Positions 46,655 to 57,130 of a DNA stretch of 64,000 nt are shown in pieces. This DNA is from Candidatus Ribeiella danica. GTDB lineage: Bacteria; Chloroflexota; Chloroflexia; Chloroflexales; Roseiflexaceae. Below the pieces are notes generated by a model. That model was given only the letters and a program-made list of their open reading frames with translations, did not search any database and was not told the origin of the DNA. The stretch spans positions 310,001-374,000 of the forward strand of contig JADKFS010000003.1 of the NCBI GenBank assembly GCA_016717335.1, read 5' to 3'. Each line of letters opens with the position of its first letter. Within the stretch, counting starts at the first letter, position 1. The translations under genes and the position numbers were made by a program.

Positions 46655-47767
46655 CTAGGCGGGGGCGACCGTGCCGGTAAAGTAGAAGCCGAGCGCGACG
46701 ATCACGTAGACCGCCAGCAGCTGCGCGCCCTCCAGCCAGTTGCTCTTCCCGTCGACCGAGACGAGCGTAGCGCTGAACACCGCCAGCGTCAGCGTCGCGA
46801 CCTCGAACAGGCTGAAGTAGAGCGTCAGCTCCGGGCCGAACAGCAGGCTGATGAACACCAGCAGCGGCGCGACGAACAGCGCCACCTGCATGCTCGACCC
46901 GAGCGAGATCGACAGCGACAGGTCCATCTTGTTCTTGAGCGCGACCTGGACGCCGACGATATGCTCGGCCACGTTACCGACGATCGGGATGATGATCACG
47001 CCGAGGAACAGCTTGCTGATGCCCAGGCTCTCCACCACCGGCTCGACTGCGCCGACCAGGAACTCGCTCAAGAAGACGATCGCGACCGTGCTGGCCGCCA
47101 GCACGCCGACCGAGACCGGCACGCTCCACTTGGCTTTGTGGGCGCTCTCCTCCTCGCTGTGGTCGTCGGTGCCGGAATGCTCCTCGCGCTCGGGCGTCTG
47201 GAAGGTAAAGACCAGGCTGAGCACGTAGAGCAGGATCAGGAGTCCGGCGACCCAGATGCTCAGCTGATTGAGGGACGGGTCGTTGACGTTAGTGTTGAAG
47301 ACGTCGACCCTGCCCATCTGGATCTCGTGCAGCAGCTCGAACAGCGTCGGGATGATCAGCCCGATGATCGCCAGCGTCATCATCGTGGCCGACACGCCAG
47401 TCATAGTGCGGTCGAAGCGCTGGGTGCCGTGCTTGAGGCCGCCGAGCAGCAGGCTGGCGCCCAGGATCAGCAGCAGGTTCCCCAGGATCGACCCGGTGAT
47501 CGAGGCCTTGACCAGGTCGAACTCGCCCTGGCTCAGCGCGACGACCGTGATGATCAGCTCGGCCGCGTTGCCGAGCGTGGCGTTGAGCAGCCCGCCGACC
47601 TTGGGGCCGGTGTGGATCGCCAGCTCCTCGGTGGCCTCGCCGAGCAGGCCGGCCAGCGGGATCAGCGCGATGCACGAGCACGAAAAGATCAGCAGCGGGC
47701 TCCAGCCAAGCAATTCCGCCAGGACAGCGATCGGCACGAATGCCAGCAGGTAGCGCAGGTACTTCAA
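46655..47767 (-). CDS. Calcium/proton antiporter (CaCA family)
   Basis: 370 residues. I choose a TTG start at 47767, which has AAGGAG five bases upstream; the ATG-like start at 47794 has none. About 11 hydrophobic segments in two halves. The two ion-binding repeats are present: LNATLGNAAELIITVVALS in the first half and PIVGNVAEHIVGVQVALKN in the second. An acidic, His-containing loop (PEREEHSGTDDHSEEESAHK) joins the halves and may sense calcium. It exports Ca2+ against H+ across the inner membrane. The stop codon is followed at once by GTGACCGG repeats. Confidence 0.93.
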   Translation of the reverse strand: MKYLRYLLAFVPIAVLAELLGWSPLLIFSCSCIALIPLAGLLGEATEELAIHTGPKVGGLLNATLGNAAELIITVVALSQGEFDLVKASITGSILGNLLLILGASLLLGGLKHGTQRFDRTMTGVSATMMTLAIIGLIIPTLFELLHEIQMGRVDVFNTNVNDPSLNQLSIWVAGLLILLYVLSLVFTFQTPEREEHSGTDDHSEEESAHKAKWSVPVSVGVLAASTVAIVFLSEFLVGAVEPVVESLGISKLFLGVIIIPIVGNVAEHIVGVQVALKNKMDLSLSISLGSSMQVALFVAPLLVFISLLFGPELTLYFSLFEVATLTLAVFSATLVSVDGKSNWLEGAQLLAVYVIVALGFYFTGTVAPA

Positions 47768-47837
47768 GGCGACTCCTTCCCTTCCTCCAAGCACAGTACG
47801 ACATAGCTCGTGCGAGCGCTACAGCTCTGTGGGGGTC

Positions 47838-47946
47838 TATAGCAGTGGGCAGCCGGCAGGAGCCAGTCGGCAGAACGACGGATGGCATCACAACGGCATC
47901 TCGTTCTTGCGCATCGGCTCAATGCTTTTGCTCACAGCTGTAGAAG
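47838..47946 (+). repeat. MITE-like repeat, copy 2
   Basis: Starts CTATAGCAGTGGGC and ends CTCACAGCTGTAG, which are imperfect inverted repeats of each other. The inner 83 bases (47864-47946) match 25657-25739 on the other strand at about 88 percent. No protein coded. It occupies part of the 629-base gap 47768-48396, whose remaining sequence shows only the promoter at 48205. Confidence 0.7.
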
Positions 47947-48204
47947 CAGAGCAACGCTCGCTCCCCGGAACCCCACCTCGGGCAGATGTGGAGAGGCCGC
48001 GATCCCCACAGCCCGCCAAGCTGTAACGCTGATTGCTGCCAGGCGACACCTTATCTCAATTCGATAACGTGGGCAACGTTGGGGCCGTGCTGGCGCTGGA
48101 CAGGCGCTATCATACCATATTTTACCCTGGCTCAAGGCGCTTAAAGGGCGAGCGGCGCCAGGGCAGCACCCGCGCGATGCCGGCGAAGATGACAAAAAAT
48201 GTGC

Positions 48205-48233
48205 TTGCAATTGAAATGATTTAGGAGTAGTAT
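48205..48233 (+). promoter_or_regulatory. Candidate promoter of the CoA-binding protein gene
   Basis: TTGCAA, 17 bases, TAGTAT inside a distinctly AT-rich patch, 164 bases before the ATG at 48397. The long leader shows no clear riboswitch fold by eye. Confidence 0.55.
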
Positions 48234-48396
48234 TGAATGTGAGCAAACTTCCCGGGCGAGGCCAGGCGCGCGTCGGGCGTGCCTCATCTCGATTGAACGA
48301 GAGCGGCGGTGTAGCCGGTTGATGGCTGCGTCGCGCGCTCTTTTTGCTGTCGAACTATTTCGTAGCTTTGCTCGATGCGATAGAAGGGAACCAACG

Positions 48397-48825
48397 ATGC
48401 TGTCGGACAATGAGATCAGATCGGTGCTGCAGCGCGCGCGCACGATCGCGGTCGTCGGCCTGAGCGACCGCCCCGAGCGCGACTCGCACGCGGTCGCGGG
48501 CTTCTTGCAGCGCAACGGCTACCGGGTGATCCCGGTGAACCCGAACCTGCACGGCCCGGTGCTGGGCGAGCAGCCCTACGCCAGCCTGCGCGACATCAAG
48601 GAGCATGTGGATGTGGTGCAGATCTTCCGGCGGCCGGAGCACACGCCGGAGGTAGTCGAGGATGCGGTCGCGATCGGCGCCGATGTGGTGTGGATGCAGG
48701 TTGGCATCGAGAACCAGGCCGCCGCGCAGCGGGCTCGCCGGGCGGGCCTGGGCGTCGTGATGGATCGCTGTATGGCGATCGAGCATCGCCGGCTGATGCG
48801 CGAGGTCGAGAGCGTGCTGTACTGA
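48397..48825 (+). CDS. CoA-binding domain protein (YccU-like)
   Basis: 142 residues from the ATG at 48397 (GAAGGGAA upstream; the frame from 48319 lacks a site). A Rossmann fold of the succinyl-CoA synthetase alpha N-terminal type: RTIAVVGLSDRPERDSHAV, RVIPVNPNLHG, LGEQPYASLRDIKEHVDVV, then VVWMQVGIENQAAA and GLGVVMDRCMAIEHRRL. These small proteins bind CoA or acyl-CoA; the role is unknown in detail. Stand-alone gene followed by palindromes. Confidence 0.9.
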   Translation: MLSDNEIRSVLQRARTIAVVGLSDRPERDSHAVAGFLQRNGYRVIPVNPNLHGPVLGEQPYASLRDIKEHVDVVQIFRRPEHTPEVVEDAVAIGADVVWMQVGIENQAAAQRARRAGLGVVMDRCMAIEHRRLMREVESVLY

Positions 48826-48878
48826 TTTTATGCTATTGCGACTGTGTCGCAGGCCCGCGCCCTCAGCCCCTCCCCCTG

Positions 48879-48959
48879 CCCCCTCCCCGCGCCGCGGGGA
48901 GGGGGTTGTTTGAATGGCGCCGTGGGTCGGCGCGCGCAGCGCGCCGACCCACGGCGCCA
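48879..48959. repeat. C-rich hairpin plus 21-base perfect palindrome
   Basis: Hairpin 48879-48905 (12-base arms CCCCCTCCCCGC and complement, loop GCC), then palindrome arms 48915-48935 and 48939-48959 around GCA, arm TGGCGCCGTGGGTCGGCGCG plus C. A weaker CCCCACTCCCC/GGCGGGG piece follows. Lies 54 bases after the CoA-binding gene stop and may end its transcript. Confidence 0.88.
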
Positions 48960-49110
48960 ACACTATTCCCCCACTCCCCGGCGGGGCAAGAGTGCGCGTT
49001 TCATGGTTCGGCAGCGCGGTTGCGATGGAAGATGTATACCCATCACCCAGAGTTGCAGGATCACCCATCTATGTTGCTAGTCTACCACTGTAGCCAGGCG
49101 CAGACGCCCC

Positions 49111-49116
49111 TATAAT
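49111..49116 (+). promoter_or_regulatory. TATAAT box upstream of the GltD-type gene
   Basis: A perfect -10 hexamer 188 bases before the ATG at 49304. No -35 element at 16-18 bases, so weak evidence. The gap 48960-49303 holds nothing else recognisable. Confidence 0.35.
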
Positions 49117-49303
49117 CAGGGTACCTCAGCGCCGAGCCCCCATACACGGATTCAAGGTCGAGCCGTGCCGTTGCTCGCAGGCACTCCTTTCTGCGCCGCA
49201 GAGCTGCGCGGAGAGGATGCTGCGGCAAAGCTATGCTCGGGCGCATAGCTCTCCCTGTGCATCACACGAAGGGTATCGCAATGGTATTGGGAGGGTGGTA
49301 CAT

Positions 49304-50737
<1,434 letters not shown>

Positions 50738-50803
50738 CAGTTGGCTGCTCGCCCTCACCACCTGCCTCTCACCAGGTAGGTAACCCTGGTGCCCCACCCC
50801 CTG

Positions 50804-50999
50804 CCCCCTCCCCGCGTGCGGGGAGGGGGTTCAAGCTATGGCGCTCGGGTGCGGCGCGCGGAGCGCGCCGCACCCGAGCGCCAATGGCATCCTTCGCTCG
50901 CCGCGGGGGAGCGGGGGATGCGGGCGGGGCGAACCAGCGAACGAATCAGTGCACCAGAAACGCCCCCCTCCCCGCGCGCGGGGAGGGGGGCGTTTCTGG
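50804..50999. repeat. Palindrome cluster between convergent genes
   Basis: Three units: a C-rich hairpin (50804-50829, arms CCCCCTCCCCGC), a perfect 21-base palindrome (arms 50839-50859 and 50863-50883, loop GGA), a loose hairpin (about 50889-50920), and a perfect 46-base palindrome with no loop (50954-50999, centre between 50976 and 50977). All lie between the gltD stop (50737) and the protease stop (51009), so they can terminate both strands. Confidence 0.9.
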
Positions 51000-51008
51000 C
51001 GCGCGGGG

Positions 51009-53174
51009 CTACTTCACGCGCGTGACCTTGTAGGAGGGGCTGCCGGACGTGAGCGCCTCGACCGACACCGGGCCGACGACGTGCGCGACCAGCGGCTGAT
51101 TCGCGTTCTGCCAGGTGGCAGTGTACGACCACGGCCCGCCGCTGATATTTCCGCAGCCGGGGATCGGCAGGCTCGATAGCCCATCCGTGCCGCTGGCTAC
51201 CGAGTTCGAGCTGAAGGTGCCGCTGGCGTAGAAGGCGCCGCTGAACGAGAAGTGGTTGCTGACGATCGGCTCCAGCGGCGTGTGGGTGATCTTGTAGTTG
51301 CCGCACCCGTTGACGCTGATATAGACGGCGAAGTTGTCCACGCTGGCCCCGTTGGTCGTGACGTAGAACTCATCGCCTGTATTGCTCTCCCAGAAGCCCG
51401 GCTTGGGGCCGTTTCCGGCCGATGGCGTCAACGTCGGGGTGGCCGTCGCCGGCGGCGGCTCCTGCTTGAGGATGTAGGGCACGTACACCTTCGGCTGATT
51501 TGCCGGCAGCGGCGTTGCAGTCGCCGTGCCCGTGGGCGTGGGTGTCCCGCCGGCGGCGCCGCAGGTGTAGATGCGGATGTCGTCGATCCACCAGCCTAGC
51601 TCATCGCCGGAGCTGTCGGTGCCGATCCGGAAGCGGAAGCGCACGTTCTGCCCCGCCAGCGACGCCAGACTCGCCCGGCTCGCCGTGTAGCCGAAGCTCG
51701 ACCCCGTGAACGCCTGCCGCCCGCCCAGCGGGTTGCCGAACGAGTTCGACAGCGTCCCGTTGTAGCCGTTGTTGACGAACAGCCCGCCGGCATCGCTCCA
51801 CGACCCGCCGTTGTTGGTGCTGTACTCGACCACCCCGCCGTCGTAGCGCGTGCTGGTGCCGTCAAACCGGTAGGTGTGCTTGAAGTGCAGGTAGGCCGTC
51901 CCGCTCGCCGGGAGCGCCACGTTCGACGTCATCCCGATATAGTAGTCGCTGACGCCTGGCCGGTCGTAGCCCCAGAAGTTGTACTGCCCGCTGGTCGGCT
52001 GCGCCGCGTCGTAGAAGCCAAACGGGTTGCTCAGCGGCGGGTAGTACCAGCCGTTGCTGCCCACCAGCGCGGCCGAGGCCCACTTGCCGCTGCCGGGGTT
52101 CTCCAGGTTGTCGAAGAACAGGTTGGTCGGCGTCTGCCCGGCCGCGCACACCGGCGCGTCCAGCGGCGCGGGCGCGTTCGTCGGCGGCGTCGCCATCTCG
52201 GTCGCAAGGACAGCCTTGGCGACCTGCGTGCAGTCTGATGCGGTGATGCCGGCCGTGCCGATCAGCGCGCTACAGGCGGCCGTCAGCGAGCTGCCCAGGT
52301 CCTGGTAGTCGGCCGCCTGCGTCAGGTAGGCCGTCTGCACCCGGTAGTAGATCTGCGCCGCCTTCGGGATGCCGATCCCGGCGATCGTCTGGCCGTTGAA
52401 GCTGCCGCCGTCGGCGATCAGGAACGCGGCCTTGTTGTTCACACCGCTGTTGGTGTGCACGCCGCCGTGGTCGCCATACCCCGTATCCGCGGTGTAGTTC
52501 GGGCTGCCGGTGCGGTCCGGGTCGCCGTAGGTCGGCGGGTTCGACATGCTGCGGATCGCGCCGATCGACAGGTCCTCGCCCATCTGCCACTTCACGCCGG
52601 CCGTGTCGTTGCCGACGCCGTCGGTCAGGTCGAGGTACTCGCCGAACACGTCCGACAGCGACTCGTTGATCGCGCCGGCCTGGTAGAAGTACAGCAGCCC
52701 CGAGGTGTGCTCGGTCACGCCGTGGGTCAGCTCGTGCCCGACCACGTCGTCGGCCGAGGCGTAGCCGTCGCCGTAGGTCATCTGGTAGCCATCCCAGAAC
52801 GCATTCGCGTACGGGCAGCCGCCGCTCGAGTAGCAGCAGTACTTGACCAGCGAGATCAGCTGCATCCCGGCGCCGTCGATGCTGTCGCGGTTGAAGTTGT
52901 TCTTGTAGAAGTCGTAGGTCAGGCCGGAGTAGTCGTAGGCCCGGTCGACGTCGGTGTTGCCGGTGACCGCGCCGCCCTCGCTGCGCACATACTTGGCGGC
53001 GGTGCAGTCGTTATCGGGGTTGTCGTCGCCGTCGCGGACGTTGTTGTTGTTGCAGACGTGGCGGGTCTTGGCGTCGGCGATCTGGTTGAAGTGCAGCGCG
53101 ATCGTGCCGAGCCGCGCGTCCACCAGCACCAGCTCGCGGATGACCTCGCTGGCCGAGACGCCGCGGACCTCCAT
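51009..53174 (-). CDS. Thermolysin-family (M4) metalloprotease, catalytic and C-terminal part
   Basis: 721 residues from the first in-frame ATG, but the true gene begins at 53820 and is broken by frameshifts near 53340-53370. Catalytic zinc motif VVGHELTHGVTEH (His147, Glu148, His151 in this numbering), third ligand in AINESLSDVFGEYLD, and active-site His in GGVHTNSGVNNKAAFLIADG. An M4 C-terminal helix domain follows, then a MAM/immune-inhibitor-like jelly roll (LFFDNLENPGSGKW, GWWIDDIRIYTC), a Thr/Pro linker, and a last beta domain (FYVTTNGASVDNFAVYI). It would degrade proteins outside the cell. Gene ends ten bases from a perfect palindrome. Confidence 0.85.
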   Translation of the reverse strand: MEVRGVSASEVIRELVLVDARLGTIALHFNQIADAKTRHVCNNNNVRDGDDNPDNDCTAAKYVRSEGGAVTGNTDVDRAYDYSGLTYDFYKNNFNRDSIDGAGMQLISLVKYCCYSSGGCPYANAFWDGYQMTYGDGYASADDVVGHELTHGVTEHTSGLLYFYQAGAINESLSDVFGEYLDLTDGVGNDTAGVKWQMGEDLSIGAIRSMSNPPTYGDPDRTGSPNYTADTGYGDHGGVHTNSGVNNKAAFLIADGGSFNGQTIAGIGIPKAAQIYYRVQTAYLTQAADYQDLGSSLTAACSALIGTAGITASDCTQVAKAVLATEMATPPTNAPAPLDAPVCAAGQTPTNLFFDNLENPGSGKWASAALVGSNGWYYPPLSNPFGFYDAAQPTSGQYNFWGYDRPGVSDYYIGMTSNVALPASGTAYLHFKHTYRFDGTSTRYDGGVVEYSTNNGGSWSDAGGLFVNNGYNGTLSNSFGNPLGGRQAFTGSSFGYTASRASLASLAGQNVRFRFRIGTDSSGDELGWWIDDIRIYTCGAAGGTPTPTGTATATPLPANQPKVYVPYILKQEPPPATATPTLTPSAGNGPKPGFWESNTGDEFYVTTNGASVDNFAVYISVNGCGNYKITHTPLEPIVSNHFSFSGAFYASGTFSSNSVASGTDGLSSLPIPGCGNISGGPWSYTATWQNANQPLVAHVVGPVSVEALTSGSPSYKVTRVK

Positions 53175-53277
53175 GCGCCAGGTCAGCGCGTTGAACTGCG
53201 GGCCGGGGCCGCCGAGCAGCGCCTGGTTGAAGATCGACAGCTGCGGCGTACTGGCGCTCAGCTCGGCCGGGCGCAGG

Positions 53278-53820
53278 CTATAGAAGCGCGCGAGCGCGAG
53301 CAGGGCGTTGGTCTGGGCGGTGGCGGCGTCGATGCGGGGGTGACGTCGAGCTTGAGGCTGGGCAGCAGCCGCCGTTGGCGGAGAGAATGTTGCGCTGCTG
53401 ATCGACGTGGACGATCAGCTCGCCGGCGAGGACCGGGACGCCCTGGTGGACCTGCTGGAAGCGCACGAACGAGTCGGCGGGGGCGGTCTCGGCGCGGGAG
53501 ACGATCAGCTCGTGCGCCTGGTCGGTCAGGCCGAACAGCGGGCTATAGTCGCTGAGGAAGCGGCGGGCGGCCTGCTCGGGCGAGGCGCTGGCAGTCAGGC
53601 CGCTGGGGCGCGGGATCGGGTAGCCGCGCTCGGTATCGATGAATCGAACCGTACCGGTCTCGCCGTGGAAGGAGATGTGGGCGTGCCCGCCGGTCTGCGC
53701 CTGGATCGACGCCACCAGATCATTCGGCGCAGGGGGCGCCGATAGTGATCGAGAGATCGGGATCAGGGCTGTCAGGAGGAGGCAGGCAACCACAAGGGGG
53801 ATGTACCGACGAGTGCTCAT
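53278..53820 (-). pseudogene. Signal peptide and propeptide of the M4 protease, frame-disrupted
   Basis: 180 residues: signal peptide (RRYIPLVVACLLLTALIPI), then a typical M4 FTP propeptide (AARRFLSDYSPLFGLTD, FVRFQQVHQGVPVLAGELIV, QRNILSANGG). After ANGG the frame turns to nonsense (CCPASSSTSPPHRR). The correct continuation LLPSLKLDVT lies in a second frame and RIDAATAQTNALLALARFY in a third, which is the frame of the catalytic ORF. Two single missing bases within about 33 bases, near 53369 (GGCGGCTGCTG) and 53340 (a CCCCC run), would explain this. Either assembly errors or a recent inactivation. Confidence 0.85.
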
Positions 53821-54085
53821 ACGTGATCCTCTCTGCTATGCGGTCGTTGCGCGCAGCTCGTTGTTAGGAATCCGGGAGAGCGATCGTCTGAAGCGCTTGA
53901 GATAGACCGGCGAAGCCCTCGACTCCCATCCGCCGCCGAATCCTGTGGAGGAGAGGCGGATTCGCCGCCGATCTTAGGCGCTCCTCACCCTGTGAGGGTG
54001 CCGATCTTGCGAATGTGTGAGAGCTGCCGAACGACTCGATCATACAACGGTTTCACCGTGAGTGCAAGTGAACATTTGGTAAACA

Positions 54086-54215
54086 CAGGGCTGGCGCAAT
54101 GTCCGCGTGCTGTCGGTTTTGGCTGCAAAGCCGCCAAAAACCGACAACATAGCTTCTTCGGGGGCGGCGAAGCCGGCCCCGAACCCCTACCAGAGCTGAC
54201 GTTGCATGAGCCCTG
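54086..54215. repeat. MITE-like element with palindromes inside
   Basis: Inverted ends CAGGGCTGGCGCAATGTC (54086-54103) and GACGTTGCATGAGCCCTG (54198-54215) match at 15 of 18. Inside are a palindrome TGTCGGTTTTGGC/GCCAAAAACCGACA (54111-54146, one bulge) and TTCGGGGGCGGC/GCCGGCCCCGAA with a GAA loop (54158-54184). The inside resembles the pair at 7834-7908. The gap 53821-54239 otherwise shows nothing; no promoter for the protease was recognised. Confidence 0.7.
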
Positions 54216-54239
54216 TTGGGGGTACTTGACCCCAGCCGC

Positions 54240-55541
54240 TCAGGCCCCGGCGATCTCGAGCAGCGCCGCCAGCAGCCGGTCGACCTCCGCGGCGGTGTTG
54301 TAGTGCACCAGCCCGATCCGCAGCATCCCGCCGTCGGCCTCCACGCCCAGGCGCTCGGTCAGGCTGAGCGCGTAGTAGTTGCCGTCCCACACGAAGATCC
54401 CCTGTTCGCCCAGCGCCTCGGCCAGCGCGCGCGGCGTGTGGCCGGCAACGCGCACCGAGACGGTCGGCGTGCGCTCCGCGAAGCGCGCCGGGTCGCCGAT
54501 GCCGTAGAAGGTCAGGCCCGGCACCGTCAGCAGACCGGCGATCAGCCGCTCGGCCAAACCGCGCTCGTAGTCGCGGATGGCGGCCATGGCGGCGAGAAGG
54601 TCTGATCTGCGCTGTTGGGCATTGGCTTGTGAATTATGGATTGCCGACACTTCTGCATCTGTCGCCAATCGCCGATCGCCCGCCGTCTTCCGCCCCAGCT
54701 CGGCCAGGTAGTCGATCGCCGCGGCGACCCCCGCCAGCCCCTCGTGGTTCTTCGTGCCGGTCTCCCAGCGGTCAGGCGCCTGGTCGCCGGCCGGGCGCAC
54801 CTTGTAGGGCCGCAGCCGCTCCATGTGCTCGCGCCTGCCGTACAGCGCGCCCATATGCGGCGCGAAGAACTTGTACGGCGAGCAGGCCAGGAAGTCGCAG
54901 CCGATCGCGCGCACGTCGATCGGGCCGTGCGGCGCGTAGTGCACCGCGTCGACGTATGAGAGCGCGCCGACCGCGTGGGCCATGCGCGTCACCGCGGCCA
55001 CGTCGTTGATCGTGCCGACCGCATTCGAGGCGTAGCCGATCGCCACCAGCTTCGTGCGCGCGCCGATCTGGCGCGCCATGTCGTCCATGTCGAGCGTGCA
55101 GTCCTCGACGTCGATGTCGACCGCGCGCACCGTCACGCCGCGCTCCTCCAGCGCGCGCCACGGCGCGACGTTGGCGTCGTGGTCGAGCCGCGTGACGACG
55201 ATCTCGTCGCCCGGCCCCAGCTCGCGCCCGATCGCGCGGCTGATCGCGAAGGTCAGCGTGGTCATGTTTGGACCGAAGACGACCTCATCCGAGTCGCAGC
55301 CCAGCAGATCGGCCATGGCCGCGTGAGCCGCCGCGATCGTCTCGTCGGTGCGCCGGCTGGTGGCGAACGCGCCGTGGGTGTTGGCGTTCGCGCGGATGAG
55401 GTAGTCGCCGATCGCGTCGATCACCCGCCGCGGTACCTGGGTGCCGCCGGGGCCGTCGAAGAAGACGGCCGGCTGGCCGCCGATCTCCTGGGCCAGGGCC
55501 GGGAACTGCGCGCGAATCCAGTCGAGGTCGAGCGGGGGCAT
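54240..55541 (-). CDS. Class V aminotransferase / cysteine desulfurase-like (VC1184 type)
   Basis: 433 residues from the ATG at 55541 (AAAGGA upstream). The N-terminus LDLDWIRAQFPALAQEIGGQ, FFDGPGGTQVPRRVID and AFATSRRTDETI is the VC1184-type signature. PLP site: FGPNMTTLTFAIS, VTRLDHDANVAPW, SYVDAVHYAPHG, and the Lys in ACSPYKFFAPHMGALYG. It may remove sulfur from cysteine or act on another amino acid; the catalytic Cys loop is not evident. A 25-30 residue insert (RRLATDAEVSAIHNSQANAQ) is lower in GC and encoded by a GGCGATTGG-type repeat tract (54600-54690). Confidence 0.88.
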   Translation of the reverse strand: MPPLDLDWIRAQFPALAQEIGGQPAVFFDGPGGTQVPRRVIDAIGDYLIRANANTHGAFATSRRTDETIAAAHAAMADLLGCDSDEVVFGPNMTTLTFAISRAIGRELGPGDEIVVTRLDHDANVAPWRALEERGVTVRAVDIDVEDCTLDMDDMARQIGARTKLVAIGYASNAVGTINDVAAVTRMAHAVGALSYVDAVHYAPHGPIDVRAIGCDFLACSPYKFFAPHMGALYGRREHMERLRPYKVRPAGDQAPDRWETGTKNHEGLAGVAAAIDYLAELGRKTAGDRRLATDAEVSAIHNSQANAQQRRSDLLAAMAAIRDYERGLAERLIAGLLTVPGLTFYGIGDPARFAERTPTVSVRVAGHTPRALAEALGEQGIFVWDGNYYALSLTERLGVEADGGMLRIGLVHYNTAAEVDRLLAALLEIAGA

Positions 55542-55608
55542 ATGGTTTCCTTTCGTTCGGCAAGCGCGTGAGGAGACATAGTATAGCAGCTCCCGCAGGG
55601 TGTGTGTT

Positions 55609-55972
55609 CGGGGGCTGCGCGCCCCCGTGCCCGCGCCCGGGGCTGCGCGCCCCCCGCACCCCCCGCGGGTATCGGTTACCCCAAGCTCTGCGGGGGCTGC
55701 GCGCCCCCGCACCCCGCGGGCGGGGGTGGGCCGCCACCCCCGCCACCCCCCGGCCGGGGCTGCGCCCCTGGACCCCAAAAAGAATGTCGTCTCGGTTTGC
55801 ACCCCGGTGGTGCATGCCCGGCTGAATCCAGGCGCGGCGGGAGGCGCACAGGCCGTGCTCGGAATGGTATGCGGCATGCGCCACGATCATTGCAACTGAT
55901 CCGGCATCATTTGCCGGAGGGGGGCCGGCGGGCGCATCAGGCGGGGGGGCGGGGGCGCCGCGCCCCGGAAGA
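55609..55972 (+). repeat. Element E copy A (about 360 bp)
   Basis: Head modules with GGGGGCTGCGCGCCCC repeated twice, then GCGGGCGGGGGTGGGCC and GGGGCTGCGCCCCTGG; core 55773-55928 containing GGAATGGTATGCGGCATGCG; tail GGGGGCGCCGCGCCCCGG. The core matches copy B (57151-57306) at 155 of 156 bases. GTGACAAG units (55985-56008) follow directly. The gap 55542-56177 holds no gene; a further GGGGGCGCACACCCC piece lies at 56064-56079. Confidence 0.8.
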
Positions 55973-56177
55973 AAAGCTGACCAGCTGACAAGGTGACAAG
56001 GTGACAAGCTGAGGGGGCGCAAGCCCCGAAAGACTTATTGCAATCAGGGATCGAAACGGGTGCGGGGGCGCACACCCCGTGCCGCCTGTCGCGCGCTCGC
56101 GGTACATACGGCAATGAAACGTACTAGCCACCGGCGCATGTCGGTGGCACACGGGCCGAACGGCCAGGAGAACGCCA

Positions 56178-57130
56178 ATGAACCGCAACGGAAGGGCCCC
56201 GCAGGCCGGGAGTGTCGCGCCGCAGGCCGGGCAAGCCCCATCGCAGGCCGGGCAAGCCTCATCGCAGGCCGGGAGTGTCGCGCCGCAGGCCGGGAGTGTC
56301 GCGCCGCAGGCCGGGAGTGTCGCGCCGCAGGCCGGGAGTGTCGCGCCGCAGGCCAGGAAAGCCCCATCGCAGGCCAGGAAAGCCCCATCGCAGGCCAGGA
56401 AAGCCCCATCGCAGGCCAGGAAAGCCCCATCGCAGGCCGGGAAGGTCGCGCCGCAGGCCGGGAGAGCCACGCCGCAGCCACGGCGGCGGACGCTCGCGGC
56501 CTACCAGCCGAAAGCTGCCATGGCCCAGCGCCTGCTGGCCGCGCAGACCGCGCTCGACACGACGCTGCGCGACCCGGCGCTGCTGGAGCTGCTGGCGGCC
56601 CACGGCTACGACACGGCCAAGATCCTGGAGGGCCAGGCGCTGATCGCGGCGGCGCGCGCCCGCCACCAGCAGCAGCGCGACCACCGCGGCGATCGGATCG
56701 CCGCCACCGACACCCCTGGCCGCCAGCCACGCCGCGGCGCGCGCGATCTACCAGCGCCAGGTGGCGATCGCGCGAGTGGCGCTGCGCGACGACCGCAGCG
56801 CGGCGCAGAAGCTCGATCTGGCGGCGCGCCAGCGCCGGCTGGCCGGCTGGCTGCTGCAGGCGCAGCAGTTCTACGCCAACGCCCTGTGCAACGCCGCGAT
56901 CGTCGAGGCGCTGGAGCGCTATGGCGTGACCCGGCCGCAGCTTGAGCACGGCCAGGCGCTCGTCGCGGAGGTCAGCGGACAGCCACGGCACGAAGCAGCA
57001 GCGCAACCTGGTGGTGGAGGCGTCGACCCAGGCGCGCGACGCGGCCTTCGCGGCGCTCGATCGCTGGATGTACGCCTTCAAGACGATCGCGCGGATCGCG
57101 CTGGCGAGCCAGCCGCCGATGATCGTGTAA
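56178..57130 (+). pseudogene. Heptad-repeat helical protein of unknown function, two frameshifts
   Basis: ATG with AGGAG seven bases upstream. Residues 7-98 are thirteen 7-residue units (APQAGSV and PSQARKA types, 21 bp each). A helical domain with an internal duplication follows: LAAHGYDTAKILEGQALIAA and LERYGVTRPQLEHGQALVAE. The reading frame has to change twice: near 56710 (after ATDTP, a CCCC run) and near 56970 (after VAEVS); the third frame ends DRWMYAFKTIARIAL and PPMIV then TAA at 57130. Each change equals one extra base. Whether this is decay or sequencing error is open. Copies A and B of element E flank it. Confidence 0.75.

Noticed and set aside
47289..47891. 200-residue minus-strand ORF overlapping the antiporter gene
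   Set aside because: Out-of-frame shadow of the antiporter with an Arg-rich composition; the antiporter motifs are in the other frame.
55600..55988. Overlapping Gly/Pro/Arg-rich ORFs in several frames
   Set aside because: All are translations of element E copy A, open because of its GC-rich repeats.
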